A DNA stretch of 64,000 nt, taken from Trogon surrucura (taxonomy: Eukaryota > Chordata > Aves > Trogoniformes > Trogonidae). The notes beneath the pieces are model-generated. The model did not search any database. It was not told where the DNA came from and saw only the letters and a program-made list of their open reading frames with translations. Where the stretch lies: assembly GCA_020746105.1 (NCBI GenBank), contig CM036621.1:24943501-25007500 (forward strand), written 5' to 3'. Made by a program: the position numbers and the translations under genes. Each line of letters opens with the position of its first letter. Positions within the stretch are counted from its first letter, which is position 1. Positions 36,301 to 49,657 of this stretch are shown piece after piece.

Positions 36301-39300
36301 AGTTTCACTTTGTGAAATTACAGAAGGAGCTGATGTTTTTGCTTCTGCCTGTGGAGGAATCTTGAATCTTTTTATAGCCTTTTCTCTGTTAGTGCCAATG
36401 TCTATGTTTTCTTCTCAAATCATCTATAACACCAGCAGAGCTTCTTAGCTGGTAAGTATATTAGACATCTATGTGACAAAAATGCAAGAATACAAATTCA
36501 GTGAGACACTGCTCCTAACAGAATATCTTGATAAGTGCACATGCATATATACGTGCATTGCACTAACTTTATTTTCTTGCTTTAGTGTGCCTTCTGGGGG
36601 GATATATTCTGTTGAGGTAATACTGAGGGTCTCGGCAGTCTTTCTACTCGGAGATACCCATCCTGTGATAAATTTCTAATAAGATACATATGAAACACAA
36701 TTTTTTAAAAATAGTTTTCCAGTGAAGTTGTTAGCCTTCTCAGGCATTTTGATATTGCAGAGTTAGTCCTATAAACTGTAGAATGACATGTAGTGGCAGT
36801 CTTCTGAGAAGACCAGAGCTGCTGTAGTAAACAGGAAGATGGAGCAGTATGTGTGGATCTGTGATGTGGAAAATAGAAGAGTTACACCCTTGAAGAGGTA
36901 TACTTTGAGAAATAAGAAGAAACATTTCTTTTGTATTCTATGCTGTTATTTTTCCAGAGGATAATCTACAATCATGTTGTGTGCCAGATGCATCAAGGAA
37001 GAAAACAGCTTTAAAATGCAGGTGGATTGCTTGCTCATATCTGTTTTGGGAGGAGATTTGTTGTCTTTTGGACCCTCTGTTGGGCAAATAAATGGATGAC
37101 AAGGAATAGGTTGTTCCTAGAACTGTTGGCACCTTCCTTGTCTCATTTCATTGTTCAGGTGAAATATTTGAGAAGTAGGCATCCTATTTTGTCTCAGGCT
37201 GTCTGATCTGTGATAGACTTGGACTCTATAACCTTAAGTACCTTCCTTCTGTATTTAAAAATATGATTTAATGGTCACAATTAGTTGATTTCTACCATAT
37301 TCTCCTTCATGTTCTGCGGAGAAGTATCATGGTAAACTTTTGATCCTCTCTGTTCTAACACTTCTTTAACCTTTTATTTGTAGAAACTCCCAGATGGGTA
37401 TTTGATCAGATAGAGAAAAGAGATGACTGATGTAAGTTTGAAAAGTCATTTTGACAAAAGTCTTTTTAAGTACCTGTTATCTAAGAGTATGTGAGCACCC
37501 AAAAAGTGAGGCTGTCCAACATCACTGGTTACCTTCACTGTAAGACCTTGGCTTGCTGGATTTTGGGTCATTTGCTAAGTGTCAGATTCCTAAGTACAAT
37601 GGAAAGAATAGTGTGGCTGCATGATTATTTTCCTTTATTGCTGCATGAGATAGATTTTCTAGAAATCTATTAATTTGTGGCTACTTTATGACAGTTACAA
37701 GTCCTGGGATGTTAAGAAAGGCTGATGATTTTAATTCTTGTGATGTCTCCTGTTGCTGTCTGTCACCTTAAGTGTTTTTATATGTGTGCCACTTAATTTT
37801 GAGGTTCAACATGTGTTATAAATAAAATAGATCTACTTTCAGTGTACTGATTTATAATGATCAGCAAAGAAAGTTAGGCTTTTAATCTTTTCTGTAAAGT
37901 AATGAAAATAACATTTCTTCTTTTAATTATATTTCTTTGGAAGCATTACTTCTGATCACTGCAAATAGATAGTGAATTTTCATCTTCAGTTGAATGACAA
38001 GAGAAATAACACACTTCGCATAGGTCTGGAAGGCCAATGTATTATGTATCTTTGATGCATGGAACTTGCATGGCACTTTTCTTAATGGATTTCAGTTGAA
38101 GCACTTTCCAAGGCTGATTAGGAATCCAGAAACAGCACAACCAGGTAAGCCTTGGATTCCTCAGGTCATAAAAAGAGAAGAAGAATGAGCCAGTGATTTA
38201 ATAGCAAGCTAGAAACAGAAAACAGACATTGCCTTATATTAAGGCTCCTGCTAATCAACAGACATTCCCTTTCTAGAGAGATGCTAAAACAGTTGTGTTC
38301 CATTTTACACAGAAAATGTATGGCCACAAGTACTGTGTGCATACCCTCAGGCTCTCACAATTGCATGTTTATTTTCAGAATCAGCTCCAAACACATATAA
38401 GGGAATAACTTGAACCTTTTCCAAATGAAACTCAGCATGCAACGTTTAATATTTTTAATAGTTTAAGGTGCAAATAACTATACAGATGTTGGTTTTTTCC
38501 AGTCTTCTTTATTATTGAGTTAGCCTTTGTTTCTGAGTCTAGGTTCAAATTGTAAACAAATTATTTTCGCATGTGGATCAATGTAAATTTCATAAACTTT
38601 ATTAAAAATTTATGTTAGAACCAAGGTACTTTTTTCTATACCATGGTATTTTCTAGCTACATTAGAATGATAAGCATAATTTAAATATATGGACATTTGT
38701 TTTGCTGTTAATAGTTTAACTATAAAAAAAAGTAGATGACATAACACAACAGCTAGAAAGTATTACTTTTGGTTATTGAGTTATTTATACACCTACATTC
38801 AAATAGATTGATTTTTTAATGTTAGTAATTTCTGATCAGTAAATGTGATTTTAATTTTCTCTTTGGAATGTTTGAATACGCATTTGGTAATTTTATGAAT
38901 TTTTACATCATCTCTTGTGTGTATTGAAAGTTTATGACTAATTAGAAAGTAAATAATAGAATGGCTCAGCAAAACAATTAAGTCTGTGCTCAAATTCCAT
39001 CAGGTTCTCCTGATGTGAAACATTGCTATCAGTTTTTAGGGTTTTGCCTTCTGTCTGGTGCTATTTCTATTGTTTATAGCTTGTATAAAGGCCTTTCTGA
39101 CACATGGGATTGCTCAGGGGTTCAGGTACACACTCATCTTCTCTGTGCTGTTTTCTGCCTTGTTGCTGAAGGTAGGTTGTATCTCTCTGCCTTCCAGATT
39201 CTCCTCATCTTTCTCTTTTCTGCTTCATATATAATACCACTGCAGCCATGATGACCCATGTTTCTAGTGCCTTTATGAGTTTAGGCCTCAAGCAGAGGTG

Positions 39301-41370
39301 TAGATGATTTAAATATCTCTTAGTAAAACGGAACTGTTTTGTTCTGGGTGCCTTGTGATTATGAGTTCTTTGTCATAACTTTACTATGGCCTCGTTTGTC
39401 ACACAACCTGAACAGTCTTCCAGGCCCAGTTGAGGCCTGCCGGCACACTCCTATTAAATCTGATGCAAAACACCAGTTAAGCATATAATCTTGTCAGGTT
39501 CTTGATGTCTAGACAGTTTCTTATGCACATGGATAATAGATGTGGCAGCAAGTTGCTTTGCCTGGGCCTGCTTTTGCAAGACAGTTCCTTCTTCCCCCTG
39601 CATTTGCTGAGCTTTCTGTTTTGCAGGGATTGTAAAGCCCACAGGTAAATGTTAGCGTGAAGCAGTATCCAAACAGACCTTATTTACAGTAGTATTTTAG
39701 CAGAATGTTTCTGTTCAAGGGGAGGGACGAAGCATTAGAGGTTCTATCTTTTATAACACCTTTGTAGCTAAAACCTGTCTAACTTGGGTGACAATAACAT
39801 GTGAAGGTAAAGTTTTGCAATGAGTACTGGTGTTCTTTGCAAGTTGAAAAGCAATTAAGAATTCTTCTTTTTAACCTGTTGAAAATCTATGTGGAAAAGT
39901 AGTTTTAGAGGATTGAGGATAAAATTTTAAAACAACAATTATATTTTACAAAAACTTAAAATTCTTCAGGAAAGGTGTATTTAGTTTAGATTTTATTTAA
40001 TCTGACACAAGGATCTCCTCACTTGTCTTTTACTCATGTAGTATAAGAAATAATATTATTTGCATTATGGGGTTTAGGTGCTTGATTTTGTTTGGTGAAG
40101 ATGATAGATTTTTCCAGGAATGCTCTTTGTAGGTGGCATTCCAAACAAACATGCAGGATTGAAGATAGGAAGGTATTTTTTGTTCTGCTACATGATCAGA
40201 ATTTAAACACATGAAGTACAGGTTTGTGGTCTTTCATTTAAATGTGGTGCTGTTGTCTGCTAAATTTTACAAATAACGAATGAAAGTTCAACACTCTTTT
40301 TGGTTTAAGAAATAGCGCAGGATACTGACTGCTTTATGATGGGAGATGGAGGCGTCTCCTTGCTGCTAGGTTGAATTCATGGACTGAGGAATAAATAGAG
40401 AAGAACTTAAAATTCTAGGGTTTAGTGCCTGTACGTAGAGTGAAGAGAAGGTTTGACTTCACAGTATGTGGGTATCAGCAAGCCATCCAATGTCAGATCC
40501 TAGACTGTCAAGTAAAAAATAGACTGAGAACTGGGAAATGTGTTTTTACTACCATGCTACTCAGCTGAGGTAACTCATGCTGTGTAGTGGCTGAGGGCTA
40601 CATCCCCCTCGGCCTTCCTTCTCCTCCTCCAACACCTATTTATCATGTAACTTAAAATATATCTATCTGTGTATGTAGCAGACATTTTGTAGACAACAGA
40701 ACAGTGTCAACACTTTCATAGCTTCCATAGCATACATCTGAAATAGAGCTTTCAGGGAAAAATAATAAAAAAAGCTGGGGGTCATAAAAACAACTTTTAT
40801 CTGGGATAGCATGCTAAAATTCATGTAGAACAATCTATAAAATGAATAAGAAGTCTTTAGCCCTGAAGTTGGTTTTGACCTTAAAACCTTTTGACCTTGC
40901 TCACAGAACCAGTGCCAGTTCTTTACTCTATGAAATAGCCCCACTTGACAGAGAAATCCATTAATTCTCCATTAGTTTCAACAGCAGTACTGAGAAAAAT
41001 ATTAAACACTGAGATGAATGTGTAGGGCTGAGGATTACTGCCTTATAATGTCTTTTACATTTGGACATCATTTGTGTTTTCTGCAATGTGAATAATGAAA
41101 GTTCTTGTTAGGTTCAAGTTATGTAACCAGCAGTTAGCTGATCACTTACTCTTGTGATTTAATCTACATTAGATGAACTTTTCTGAGCTGGTTTGGTTTA
41201 TGTTGTATTTATCCTTCTTGCTGTGATGGTAATGTGTCATTTTTGGAAGAACTCTGTATTTTTTTAACTGCAGAAGCACTCATTAGAAATGGAGAGTAAG
41301 GCAGTGTTAAGTTTAAAATTAATGGAATTGTTTACGGCAGTTTTACAGTTGTGTTACCTGAAGCAGAGAA
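36301..41370. other. Unique AT-rich sequence, no gene recognised
   Basis: About 5 kb with open frames up to 93 codons (40663-40944, -) and no recognisable protein, repeat family or RNA gene. Splice-like pairs occur, for example an acceptor-like TTTCAG before 38096 with a donor-like GTAAGC at 38145, but they enclose only 49 bases and are not convincing. Confidence 0.55.
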
Positions 41371-41373
41371 CAA

Positions 41374-41397
41374 TTTTTTTGTTTTTTTTTTTTTTTT
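41374..41397 (+). repeat. Poly-T tract
   Basis: Seven T, one G and sixteen T. Simple sequence; no retroposed body recognised on the - strand. Confidence 0.85.
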
Positions 41398-41399
41398 AG

Positions 41400-42330
41400 C
41401 TTTGAGTCCTTTCATCCACAGAGAATGGGGATTAGCCCTTGGCTAAAATAGTGCTTTCAGGCCCTTTCAGCATTCAGTAACTGTTTACTTATCCAGGTAT
41501 AAATGGATAAAAACACAATTAAAGCTCCCAGCTGCAAGGTCAGCTACCTTTTTAAAATTCAACCTCATGAGCTCCTTTCAGTTGAGGGCTTGCTGGTATG
41601 AGCCATTAACTGCCTGTTGCATGTAACCTTCCCTTGTCTTACACAGAGCTGCACACGAACTTCTGGTACAGTACAACAGACCCTCGGTTCATGCCATGCA
41701 AGAAACAAAAGCAGTTTAACTTGTGATCAGTGATCATATGATCCATTTACAGGGTGCAAACTCAGTCAGGTAGAACTAGTAAATCATTAAAAATTCACTC
41801 AACGCCATTCCTGCTGAGTTGAACATCACAATAATATAGTTTTCTTGAAGTTGCCAGTCCAATACTATTAGTAGCCTTGCCATAATAAGTTCTTTAAATC
41901 CAAAATTGATTTTAAAAGGATAAAATCTATTGCAAAGCACAGGATATTAGTTAAAACCTACAATGCATGGCAAAAAAAATAATCTCTTTGACTAAAATTA
42001 CCTCTTTGGAAGCTAAAACACTGAGATATTCACACTATAAAATGACCATAGCTCCTATGACTGTTGCATAGGCCTACTTTCAGGAAAACGCTTCAACTCA
42101 CCTCAGTTCAGAATACCATGTAAGAATATAGTTACATGTTCATGTGAACAAAATGAAGCTACATAGAGGTCTCCAGTCCAGACCAAGTGTTTTCTATATT
42201 TTTCACTTTAACCAATTATCATGCAACGTCAATGCAGTGCATTTCATCCAACATCTGAAATCAACTTTTTTTCTTTGTTTTTATTAGCTTGGTTAATTTT
42301 TCTTTATTTGTGGCTTCATGCACAGCTGCT
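41400..42330. promoter_or_regulatory. Possible conserved non-coding block
   Basis: Unique run-free sequence with an unusual cluster of three GATC words at 41725, 41732 and 41740, and several TAAT and MEF2-like cores. No coding frame of note and no repeat. Constraint cannot be shown from one sequence. Confidence 0.18.
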
Positions 42331-44080
42331 GTGCATGACAAAATAACCCTTTTTTTGTCAGTCTTCTAACAGTTTTAGTTATTCAGGGAAATGTGTTTTG
42401 GAGTTGTATTAACTAGTGAAAGATTGACTTTGCTGTTTTAAGTCCTCTTAAATGAGTATTCAACATTCAGAAACATACCCAGTGCTCCTTGTTGTATGAA
42501 GTCGGAAAAGTCTTCCTTTAAGATTAATTCACTAAAAAAACGTAAAAGTTTTTAAAACAAACAAGCAACTTGTTTCCTCTGTAGAAAGGGAGTGGACAAG
42601 GTAATGCTATAGTAATAAAAGTAGAAAGAAAAAGTATGTTCTGCAGGATGACAAACCAACAGGTGAATATTTGTTTCACTGAAGTCTTCTGCTTACTTCA
42701 GCTTCATACTTACTTTTTTTCGGTGAATCTGAACCTGGTGAGAGAGGTTCTGTAGAAGTAGTAATGGTAGTATGTGATAATTGCCTTTTTATTTTCAATA
42801 GCTGAGCTTTAAAAGTTTATTTCTATCTCCAGGTGGGTTTCCCATGTTGCTGTATTTGTGGCTGTTCATTTCAGACAGAGCAAGTGTGGTTACAGTAGAA
42901 TATAACTTTGGAAATATCTTAAAATGTGTATCAGGACTTGTTTTTTCACCCCACGTGAAAATTGAGATTAAATCATTCATCCATTAAGTACTGTGTTTAC
43001 CACAACCATTAGTTAGTTGGTTGTTTCTCTTCTTTCAAAATTGTATTCCTAAAGTAACAAATGAATTCAGAAAGTAGCTGTATTAGCTTCTTCCACTAAT
43101 ACAGAAGAACATTTAGCAGTTTGGCTTCAGACAAATGCTTTATAGGGAAAAAGAAAATAATTTTAATATCTACAGAGCAGTTTGAAAAATAGGAGCTTGA
43201 AGAAAATAAGATACAGAGGAATGTTTCATATGCAGTAACACTTTAGACAGCAAAACAAGATAGAAGACGGAAGAGTCTTAATAAAGTTAACATCTTAACC
43301 AACCCAGGACATGCCATTTTTCTCTTATATTGATGTACTTGCAGTTCTGCTAAGTACAAATGCCTAAGCCTTTGTGTGTTAACATGGGAATAATTTGCTA
43401 AATGATGCAACAGTTTAAGGATCATGTGGATGGGAATAAGCTTAATTCCTCTGGTGTTTTGTAGGAAATTAATGAAGTGAGGCTGCCCTACAGGTGTCTG
43501 CATGCAAGTTAAAGGTATATGTCTTCTGGTGCTCTCTAGCCAAAACACACAGAAGTGAGACCGCTAAAAAGCGAGCATCTCTTTGGTGCTCCTCCTGGGG
43601 AGCAGTAGGAAATAGCAAATGCTGGACATTTGATTTGCTACGTAAGGAATGTTCCTCAGGTACTCCTCGTGATGAAGGCAATGTAAGAAACAGAATGACA
43701 TTAAAATTCCTGGGGACATTTTTCTTTTCCTACTGCGTTGTAATGCCCTACCCTGTTAACATGTAATCTTTTGCCTGTGGAATCAACAGGAGCTTTGACT
43801 TCAGTTTTTTAATTTAATGTTCATTGTTAGGTGTGACAGTTATTGAAGGCACAATTTAATAATATATTTTGCAGTGGAAAGTGCGGTTTTATTGCAGTAA
43901 TAAAGTATTTCTCAGTAGTGAAATCATATTGCATCTAAAGTACCAGATTCGATGGCAAAAAAAAAAAAAAGGAAAAAGTGTCCTTTAGCACAAAGGTGCT
44001 TCAATGAGATAAAATCAGTGCTCTCCAGATGCAGAAGTTGTACTTTAAGGAGCTGAGCAGTTTCATTTCTTTAAATAATG
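42331..44080. other. Unique AT-rich sequence, no gene recognised
   Basis: Overlapping frames at 43243-43766 on both strands (up to 101 codons) have no recognisable product. A 14-base A-run lies at 43957-43970. Confidence 0.55.
43957..43970 (+). repeat. Poly-A tract
   Basis: Fourteen A. Simple sequence. Confidence 0.85.
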
Positions 44081-44500
44081 CTGTTGGAGCAATTGTTTTG
44101 CAAAGTGCACAACATTTAGTGCATCAGTCTCTTTCTAATAATTTAATCTCAAGTCATTAAATAAGTAAGTTCTGACACAAATAGTCAAAATATGTGATCC
44201 CCCTTTTAAGCTTTGATTCTTTATGCAACCTATAGATACAATATTAACAAAAAAAAAATAATGCCAGGAGATGCTGAGACCAAAGTCCATTGCTGAAACA
44301 ACAGAATGTTATGAACAATCTTTTTTAGCATTTCTTCCAAAAGTTTAAGGGTAAATGTAGCTGGAAATAAATCTTTCATTTAAATCTGATTGTCTGAAAA
44401 TATTTGACGTGATATTTATTTCTGTTATTCCATGCATGAAGCTGCATAACTGGAGCAGAGGAGTCAGGGATATGAAAGCTGGCTCTGTTCATTTTGTTTC
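44081..44500. promoter_or_regulatory. Possible conserved non-coding block
   Basis: Unique AT-rich DNA with many TAAT, CATTAAAT and TTATGCAAC-type cores. One A-run near 44250 interrupts it. No coding frame. Weak stylistic call. Confidence 0.15.
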
Positions 44501-46979
44501 ATTATGTTGTCTGAGATTTTGTGGTTATAGAACAATTAACTCAGTGTTCTAGAAAGTAGACCTAAACATCAGATTTTTTTACTACAACCCTCATCTTCCC
44601 TATTAGTATATTAAAAAAAATATCCCTCAGCAAAACCAAAAAAGAACAAATAAAAAAAAAATCAGGTAATCATTTTGGAGTATAACTCATGTAAAATTGT
44701 AGAAACACAACTTGAAGAGTTTATTTCCCCTCCTCCCCCCGAACTATTACTGCCAGCAGATGCGATAACAGTGGTATATTTTCCTTTGCTATGTAAGAGA
44801 CGTACTTGGGCTATGATCTTGAGGCACTTATCAAAACGGAAGAAAGTGGCCAGAATATATGAGGGTCTTGTGGGCAGTACAGAGCTGAGAGACTTTTTGC
44901 ATCAGAATTGTGTTGAAGTCTGCTGCAGGAAGTTCATAGATGTGCTTACAAATGTGAAACTGAGAGAGTATGTAGAATGTCACCTCTTCTTCTGTGAGGC
45001 TACCAGTTCTGCTTCAGATGGGTATGAAAATTCCTGTTGAATACTGACTCATTATTTTGATTAAGAAGATAGAATAATATAAATTCAATGTGGCATTTGT
45101 TCAGTGAATGTAGTACCAGTGAACAAGTTTATGTTGACAAAGTAGATATGCTTTCATGGAGATCAGTTCTTTGCCCAGTAACATTTTTATTAGTGAGATA
45201 AAACATAAAATCATTAGATTTTGTTATACACGTCTGATACTTCTTTAAGGTATCAAGTGGGGAGGAGGAATTTTAATATTTTCATTGTATTTGTTAGTGG
45301 TACAACTGCTACTAGAACACCATGTTTAGAATTGGAGAAGCCTGTGGTTCTAGAAAGTTGTTGGCAAACTGAACAGAGAACGGAAGGTGACGAGGCAAGT
45401 CATTTCTTAGAAGACTGAGTAACGGAAGTTATACTGAGAAATTCCAGGAAATTCTGTCTCTCGAGTTGCCAAGGGGGAATGAGCATCACCTCAAGTGAAC
45501 AGCAACATGAGGAATAAGATTCAGAGCTTCCATCTAATGGGTGGTGGATATGAAAAGAAGCAGCTGTTGTAACTGAGGCTTACAAACCCAGGGTAGAAAG
45601 AAAGAGGAATATTAATGGCAACGCTCATTTGTTGGAACAGATTTCCTAGAATTGCGACAGACTGTACATAGACGGCAGTTTTTTAGCCAAGACTGGAAGT
45701 GCTCAGTACATGTCAGCCGTGTAAGTAACCATAGTAACAGCTGAAACCAAGAAAGTTCAACAGTCCTATAAATGAGCCAGTTACTCTGTCTTCCAAAAAA
45801 CCCTCTCATCGACCCTGAACTGTAGTATGACCTGATGTTCCACAAATTTAGGTGAATAGTTTCTAGAACTCAATGATATACTTTTTCAGTGCTTTCTGGA
45901 TTTTATGGATAGTGACCACTAGTTAAAGCATTTCTTCAGTGAGGGCATGCAAAGCCTCTTAAAGAGACAGAATGCACTGTGGTTTAGGACAGTATTTATT
46001 AAATCAATCACCTCAAGAAACTAAAAGTTCTCACCGGTGTTTCATGTCCTGACATGACATGGACATCACTTATTAATAAGTTCAAGAAAAGTAATTATAA
46101 AAATTAGGTTAATTATTGAGTGTTAATCTTTTTATGCATTTCTGGTATGTAAAGATGAACAAGAAGTCTCAAACAGCTCTGAATTACTTTATGTAGGATA
46201 TCTCTTTATAGTTAAGGAATCCTAAAGTATTAGCACTGCAATAGTGTTTTTTGTGTTCTCATTTTTCTTTTTTTTTTTTTACAAATTTATAAAATTGTAT
46301 TTTCCATATTTTTGATTGCAGGCCCTTTTTATAGTGTCTAGTGTCTCCCATTGTTTTTAATTTATTAGCTATATAAATATGCTCCTCACCAGGCACTGTA
46401 GTTTAATGGTTTTGTGCATGAGTTCTTATTTCTCATGCTTTCATTTGTGAAGATCTTAAAATTAATTCCTGTTCCTTTAGTTAATCATTCTTTTCAGAAT
46501 TTGTTTTCTCTTTTCTAAGCAGATGCTTTACAATGAATAATATATTGATTAATGACATGATTTATATTCTTCACATTCTTGTATTTCTGTTGTATTATGT
46601 CATGTAAACCATAAGGTCTAAGTGCTCTTTCAGTTAGAGCTCAGCTTTAAAATTGACCGTGACCTTGCCTTCTTTTGGCTATCCGCTGTGGAAACAGTTC
46701 CGAACACAGATCCTAAAATCATCAGCTCTCCAGACAGTTTTTACATATTGACAAGTGGTAGCTGAAAAGACACCACTTTGGAAGAGGCAAAGTGTGTCTT
46801 TCATACATGCTGGCTCTTCTGTCTGGGAAAGTAGTCAGAGAAGAGGGAAATCTCACTTTGTAAATGTGAACAGTTCACCCTGGCAACTGTCAGGACATGG
46901 CAGGGACTCCAGTTCTTCTAATGGGGATCCACACAAAACTCTTCAGAAGATACTTTTTCTGCCTCCAAGTGACCAGCCT
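44501..46979. other. Unique sequence with one long unassigned open frame
   Basis: A 121-codon frame at 44675-45040 (+) has a Pro run near its start and a mixed Cys-, Leu- and Arg-containing body. A 65-codon frame follows at 45221-45418 (+) after multiple stops. I recognise neither, see no shared frame continuity between them, and find no retroviral or transposase motif. A decayed old coding relic is possible, but chance explains frames of this length. Confidence 0.45.
46268..46280 (+). repeat. Poly-T tract
   Basis: Thirteen T. Simple sequence. Confidence 0.8.
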
Positions 46980-47013
46980 CCCCCCCCCCTCCCCCCCCGC
47001 CCCCCATATCCCC
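46980..47013 (-). other. G-quadruplex-capable tract on the - strand
   Basis: The + strand carries C runs of ten, eight, six and four, separated by T, G and ATAT. The - strand therefore has four G runs with loops of 4, 1 and 1 bases, a canonical intramolecular quadruplex pattern; the C strand could form an i-motif. Such tracts are hard to sequence, so the run lengths may be uncertain. The Pro-rich stretch in the + strand frame at 46755-47057 is a by-product. Confidence 0.8.
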
Positions 47014-48180
47014 ACGCCTTGCAAAGTTTGTCTTCTGTCAGGTCATCAACTCTGTAAAGGAAGATAAAAACAGGAACACAGACAAAAACAGAAATCTGGT
47101 TTCTTTTTTTGTTTATTTGTTCCCATTGACAGTGCTGTTGGTGAGTGTTTCTAATTGGAACAACACTAGCTTCATCTTTGCCTCCTCTCTGTTGCCTGTG
47201 AGCGTGCTCAATTAAATATTATTTTTCATGTGTCTGGAAAAAGACTTTTAAAATATTGCCATTGTGGACTATTGTTCCATTTTATTGCCTGATGGCTTTG
47301 ATGCACTGGACTCATTATCATGACGATACAGCACAAAACTATGAGACAGTAGGTCTTTTCACAGATCTGTTCGTATTTTTTTTCAGTTTGCCCATGACTA
47401 AAAGTACTTTAAAAATGCATTGGACATTTGACAAATACAGCAAACTGAAGAAAATTCCGTAGGATTGTTTCTGGATGTCATGTTTGGGTTACTTATATGA
47501 TATTTCCTAGCTGGAGTTGTGTTTTGGCTTGGTTTGTTGGTTGGGGGAGGGGGCGGGGGGAGGACTGTGGAGAGGTATAGTTGTGTTAACATAATTTTAT
47601 ACCTTCTAGTATGTTCTGAAGGAAATGATACTTCCCTTGGTTATCCCCCACAGCAAGCAGGATCCCCAGTAGCCTAAAGATTCAAACTTTTTGTTGGACT
47701 ACCTTTTCCACTAGCAGCTTTCCTTGCATTCTGAAATCCTTCAAAAGACACTAGAACATGAAGCTATCACATAAGGCTGATTTTATGTTTTCCCAGTCTC
47801 AAGCTACTTAGTGCGAATAAAATTTTGTGCCAGTCAGCCCAAGACGTGTTACAGCACTGTTAAAGCCCAGCCTGTTAATTACAAATGTTTTGCACTGTTT
47901 GTGTGATGCACAGATTTCTTGGAAGTAGGTTTCCTTCAGCAGTGCATAGTTTTACAGTACAGTCAACATAATGTTGTAGAATAGCAATTACGGGAATAAG
48001 GAGAATGCACAAGCTATTGGAGTGAATGCGTTAATGCTGATACATTTTTTTTCTGATAAAACCAACTCAGGTAAGAGGATATTCAAGTTATCGTGGCAAT
48101 TAGTTTTTCTAAGATGTCCATCTATATGAAGTGTTTCACGATAGGGAAAAAAACACAACTCTGTAGCAGAATACAAAGTT
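47014..48180. other. Unique sequence, no gene recognised
   Basis: Contains the G-rich tract at 47543 and an even-composition block at about 47790-47960. Frames of 62-68 codons only. No repeat family recognised. Confidence 0.55.
47543..47563 (+). other. G-rich tract, incomplete quadruplex pattern
   Basis: G runs of five, five and six are separated by A and C and followed by A and a GG. Three strong runs plus one short run make this a possible, non-canonical quadruplex on the + strand. Confidence 0.6.
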
Positions 48181-48960
48181 TATTACATTTCTAGACTACA
48201 TTATCCCTGTCAGCTAGATTAAAGCATTCTCCTAGTTTCTGTCCTGTATTACCATAACAAGTGAGGAAATAATGTAGTGTTGTTACACAGAGCAGCTTAT
48301 AAATTTTGACATAAGTGTGAGAGAAATCACTTGAAATGTGAAGCAACCAAGAGGAATAATTAGGAACAGCAGAATGATCTCAGTAATATGACAACAGTTT
48401 CTAAAGCACCCCACAGGATTGAAATCATCAGGTTTGCTTGACCTATATCTTTAATAATACAGCTCATTGCCCTTGTATTGAAGCTAGAGGGTAGGACAAA
48501 GTATAAGCTTTATCATGTTTTAGGAGAAATTGCTAAAAGTTTATTTATTAACACAGCACAAAATGGCCCATTTCTATGATTACCAAACAGGAAAGCAAGT
48601 TGGGCCACAGTTCACCACACAGAGCACTTTATAGTCAGGCATGGCTGGCAAAAAATATTATGTAACACTCAAATAAGATAAATGGCTGCATTGGCAGTGG
48701 AAATAACCTTCTGTTTAATTAGAAAATAAGAGCTATATGGGACAATAAAAATGGTTACTGCTGCCCTCAGTCACTATTTAATAAATATGATAGTGCTGAA
48801 GATAATGCTAAATGTTATTTATTTGTGTAATATCATGGGCTCAGTAATTGTTCATGTTCTTGATAGTTACCCTGCATGTAAAATGAGTCCATTTCACATT
48901 TTCTTTGTTTAATTCTTAAAAAGAAAGGAGGGTTTTTTTAAACTTTTAAAGTGTTTTTGA
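48181..48960. promoter_or_regulatory. Possible conserved non-coding block
   Basis: Long run-free unique AT-rich sequence with TTAATTAG at 48715-48722, a GATA core AGATAA at 48676-48681 and further TTTATTTATT-type forkhead or HOX cores. No open frame, no repeat. It lies between the G-rich tract pairs at 47 and 50 kb. Constraint is inferred, not shown. Confidence 0.25.
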
Positions 48961-49626
48961 AAACCGAAGATGTGTGATCAAAGTTCGTTCACCTCTCAGT
49001 GGTGCTGTAACTAAACTACTGGTTTTCTTAGCTTACCTTCAGGATAATTAAGCTTTGAAACTAGTTGTTTCATACTTCGCAGGCAGGATTGTCTATTCAC
49101 CTTGGATGTATTTCTACGTCTGTGAAAGGAGAGCATAATTCAAATTTTTAGCTGTCCGTTTCATCATGTCTGTGCTTATAATTAGTATAGTTCTAAGGTC
49201 TGTTTTTAGCATGTTTTTTACCTTCCTTTGGCTTCAGTTGGAGTTTTAAGCACTAAACACATATAAATCAAGTCCTGCAGGGCTCGGTGTGGAAGACTGA
49301 TGATTTCAGTGAGGGCTTCTCTCCAAAGGGAATAGTTTTTCTAGCAAATCGAGCAAAAAATTGTGTTATGTGCATATGTATCAAAAGTTTCTTTTCTCTG
49401 TAGACCATGTTTATTTGATACGAACATTGTTCCTGGTTTTCACGTATTTAGGAACATACATGTGTTTATCAAATGCTTGACAGAAAAGCAGGGCACGAGA
49501 TGCGTTTTGCAATAACAGGCTTGATCCAATCTACGGTAAGTACAGGGATTTGAAAAAGGATATCAAAGACTTTGCTTGGTTTTATCCAAGGGGAAAATTC
49601 AGAAGATATTTCATCAACAGTTTTAA

Positions 49627-49657
49627 CCCCTCCTTCCTCCCCTCCTCCCCGCTCCCC
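49627..49657 (-). other. G-quadruplex-capable tract on the - strand
   Basis: Four C4 runs on the + strand (49627-49630, 49639-49642, 49647-49650, 49654-49657). The - strand therefore has four G4 runs with loops of 3, 4 and 8 bases, just beyond the usual seven-base loop limit. Confidence 0.6.

Noticed and set aside
38096-38144. Short open segment between an acceptor-like TTTCAG and a donor-like GTAAGC
   Set aside because: Only 49 bases, weak acceptor context, and such pairs are common by chance.
38638-38649. 12-bp palindrome ATACCATGGTAT
   Set aside because: About twenty such palindromes are expected by chance.
39164-39185. Sequence resembling part of let-7 (GGTAGGTTGTAT)
   Set aside because: The match is partial and no complementary arm follows, so no precursor hairpin is formed.
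46755-47057. 100-codon + strand frame with a Pro-rich segment
   Set aside because: The Pro run comes from the C homopolymer block and the rest is unrecognisable.
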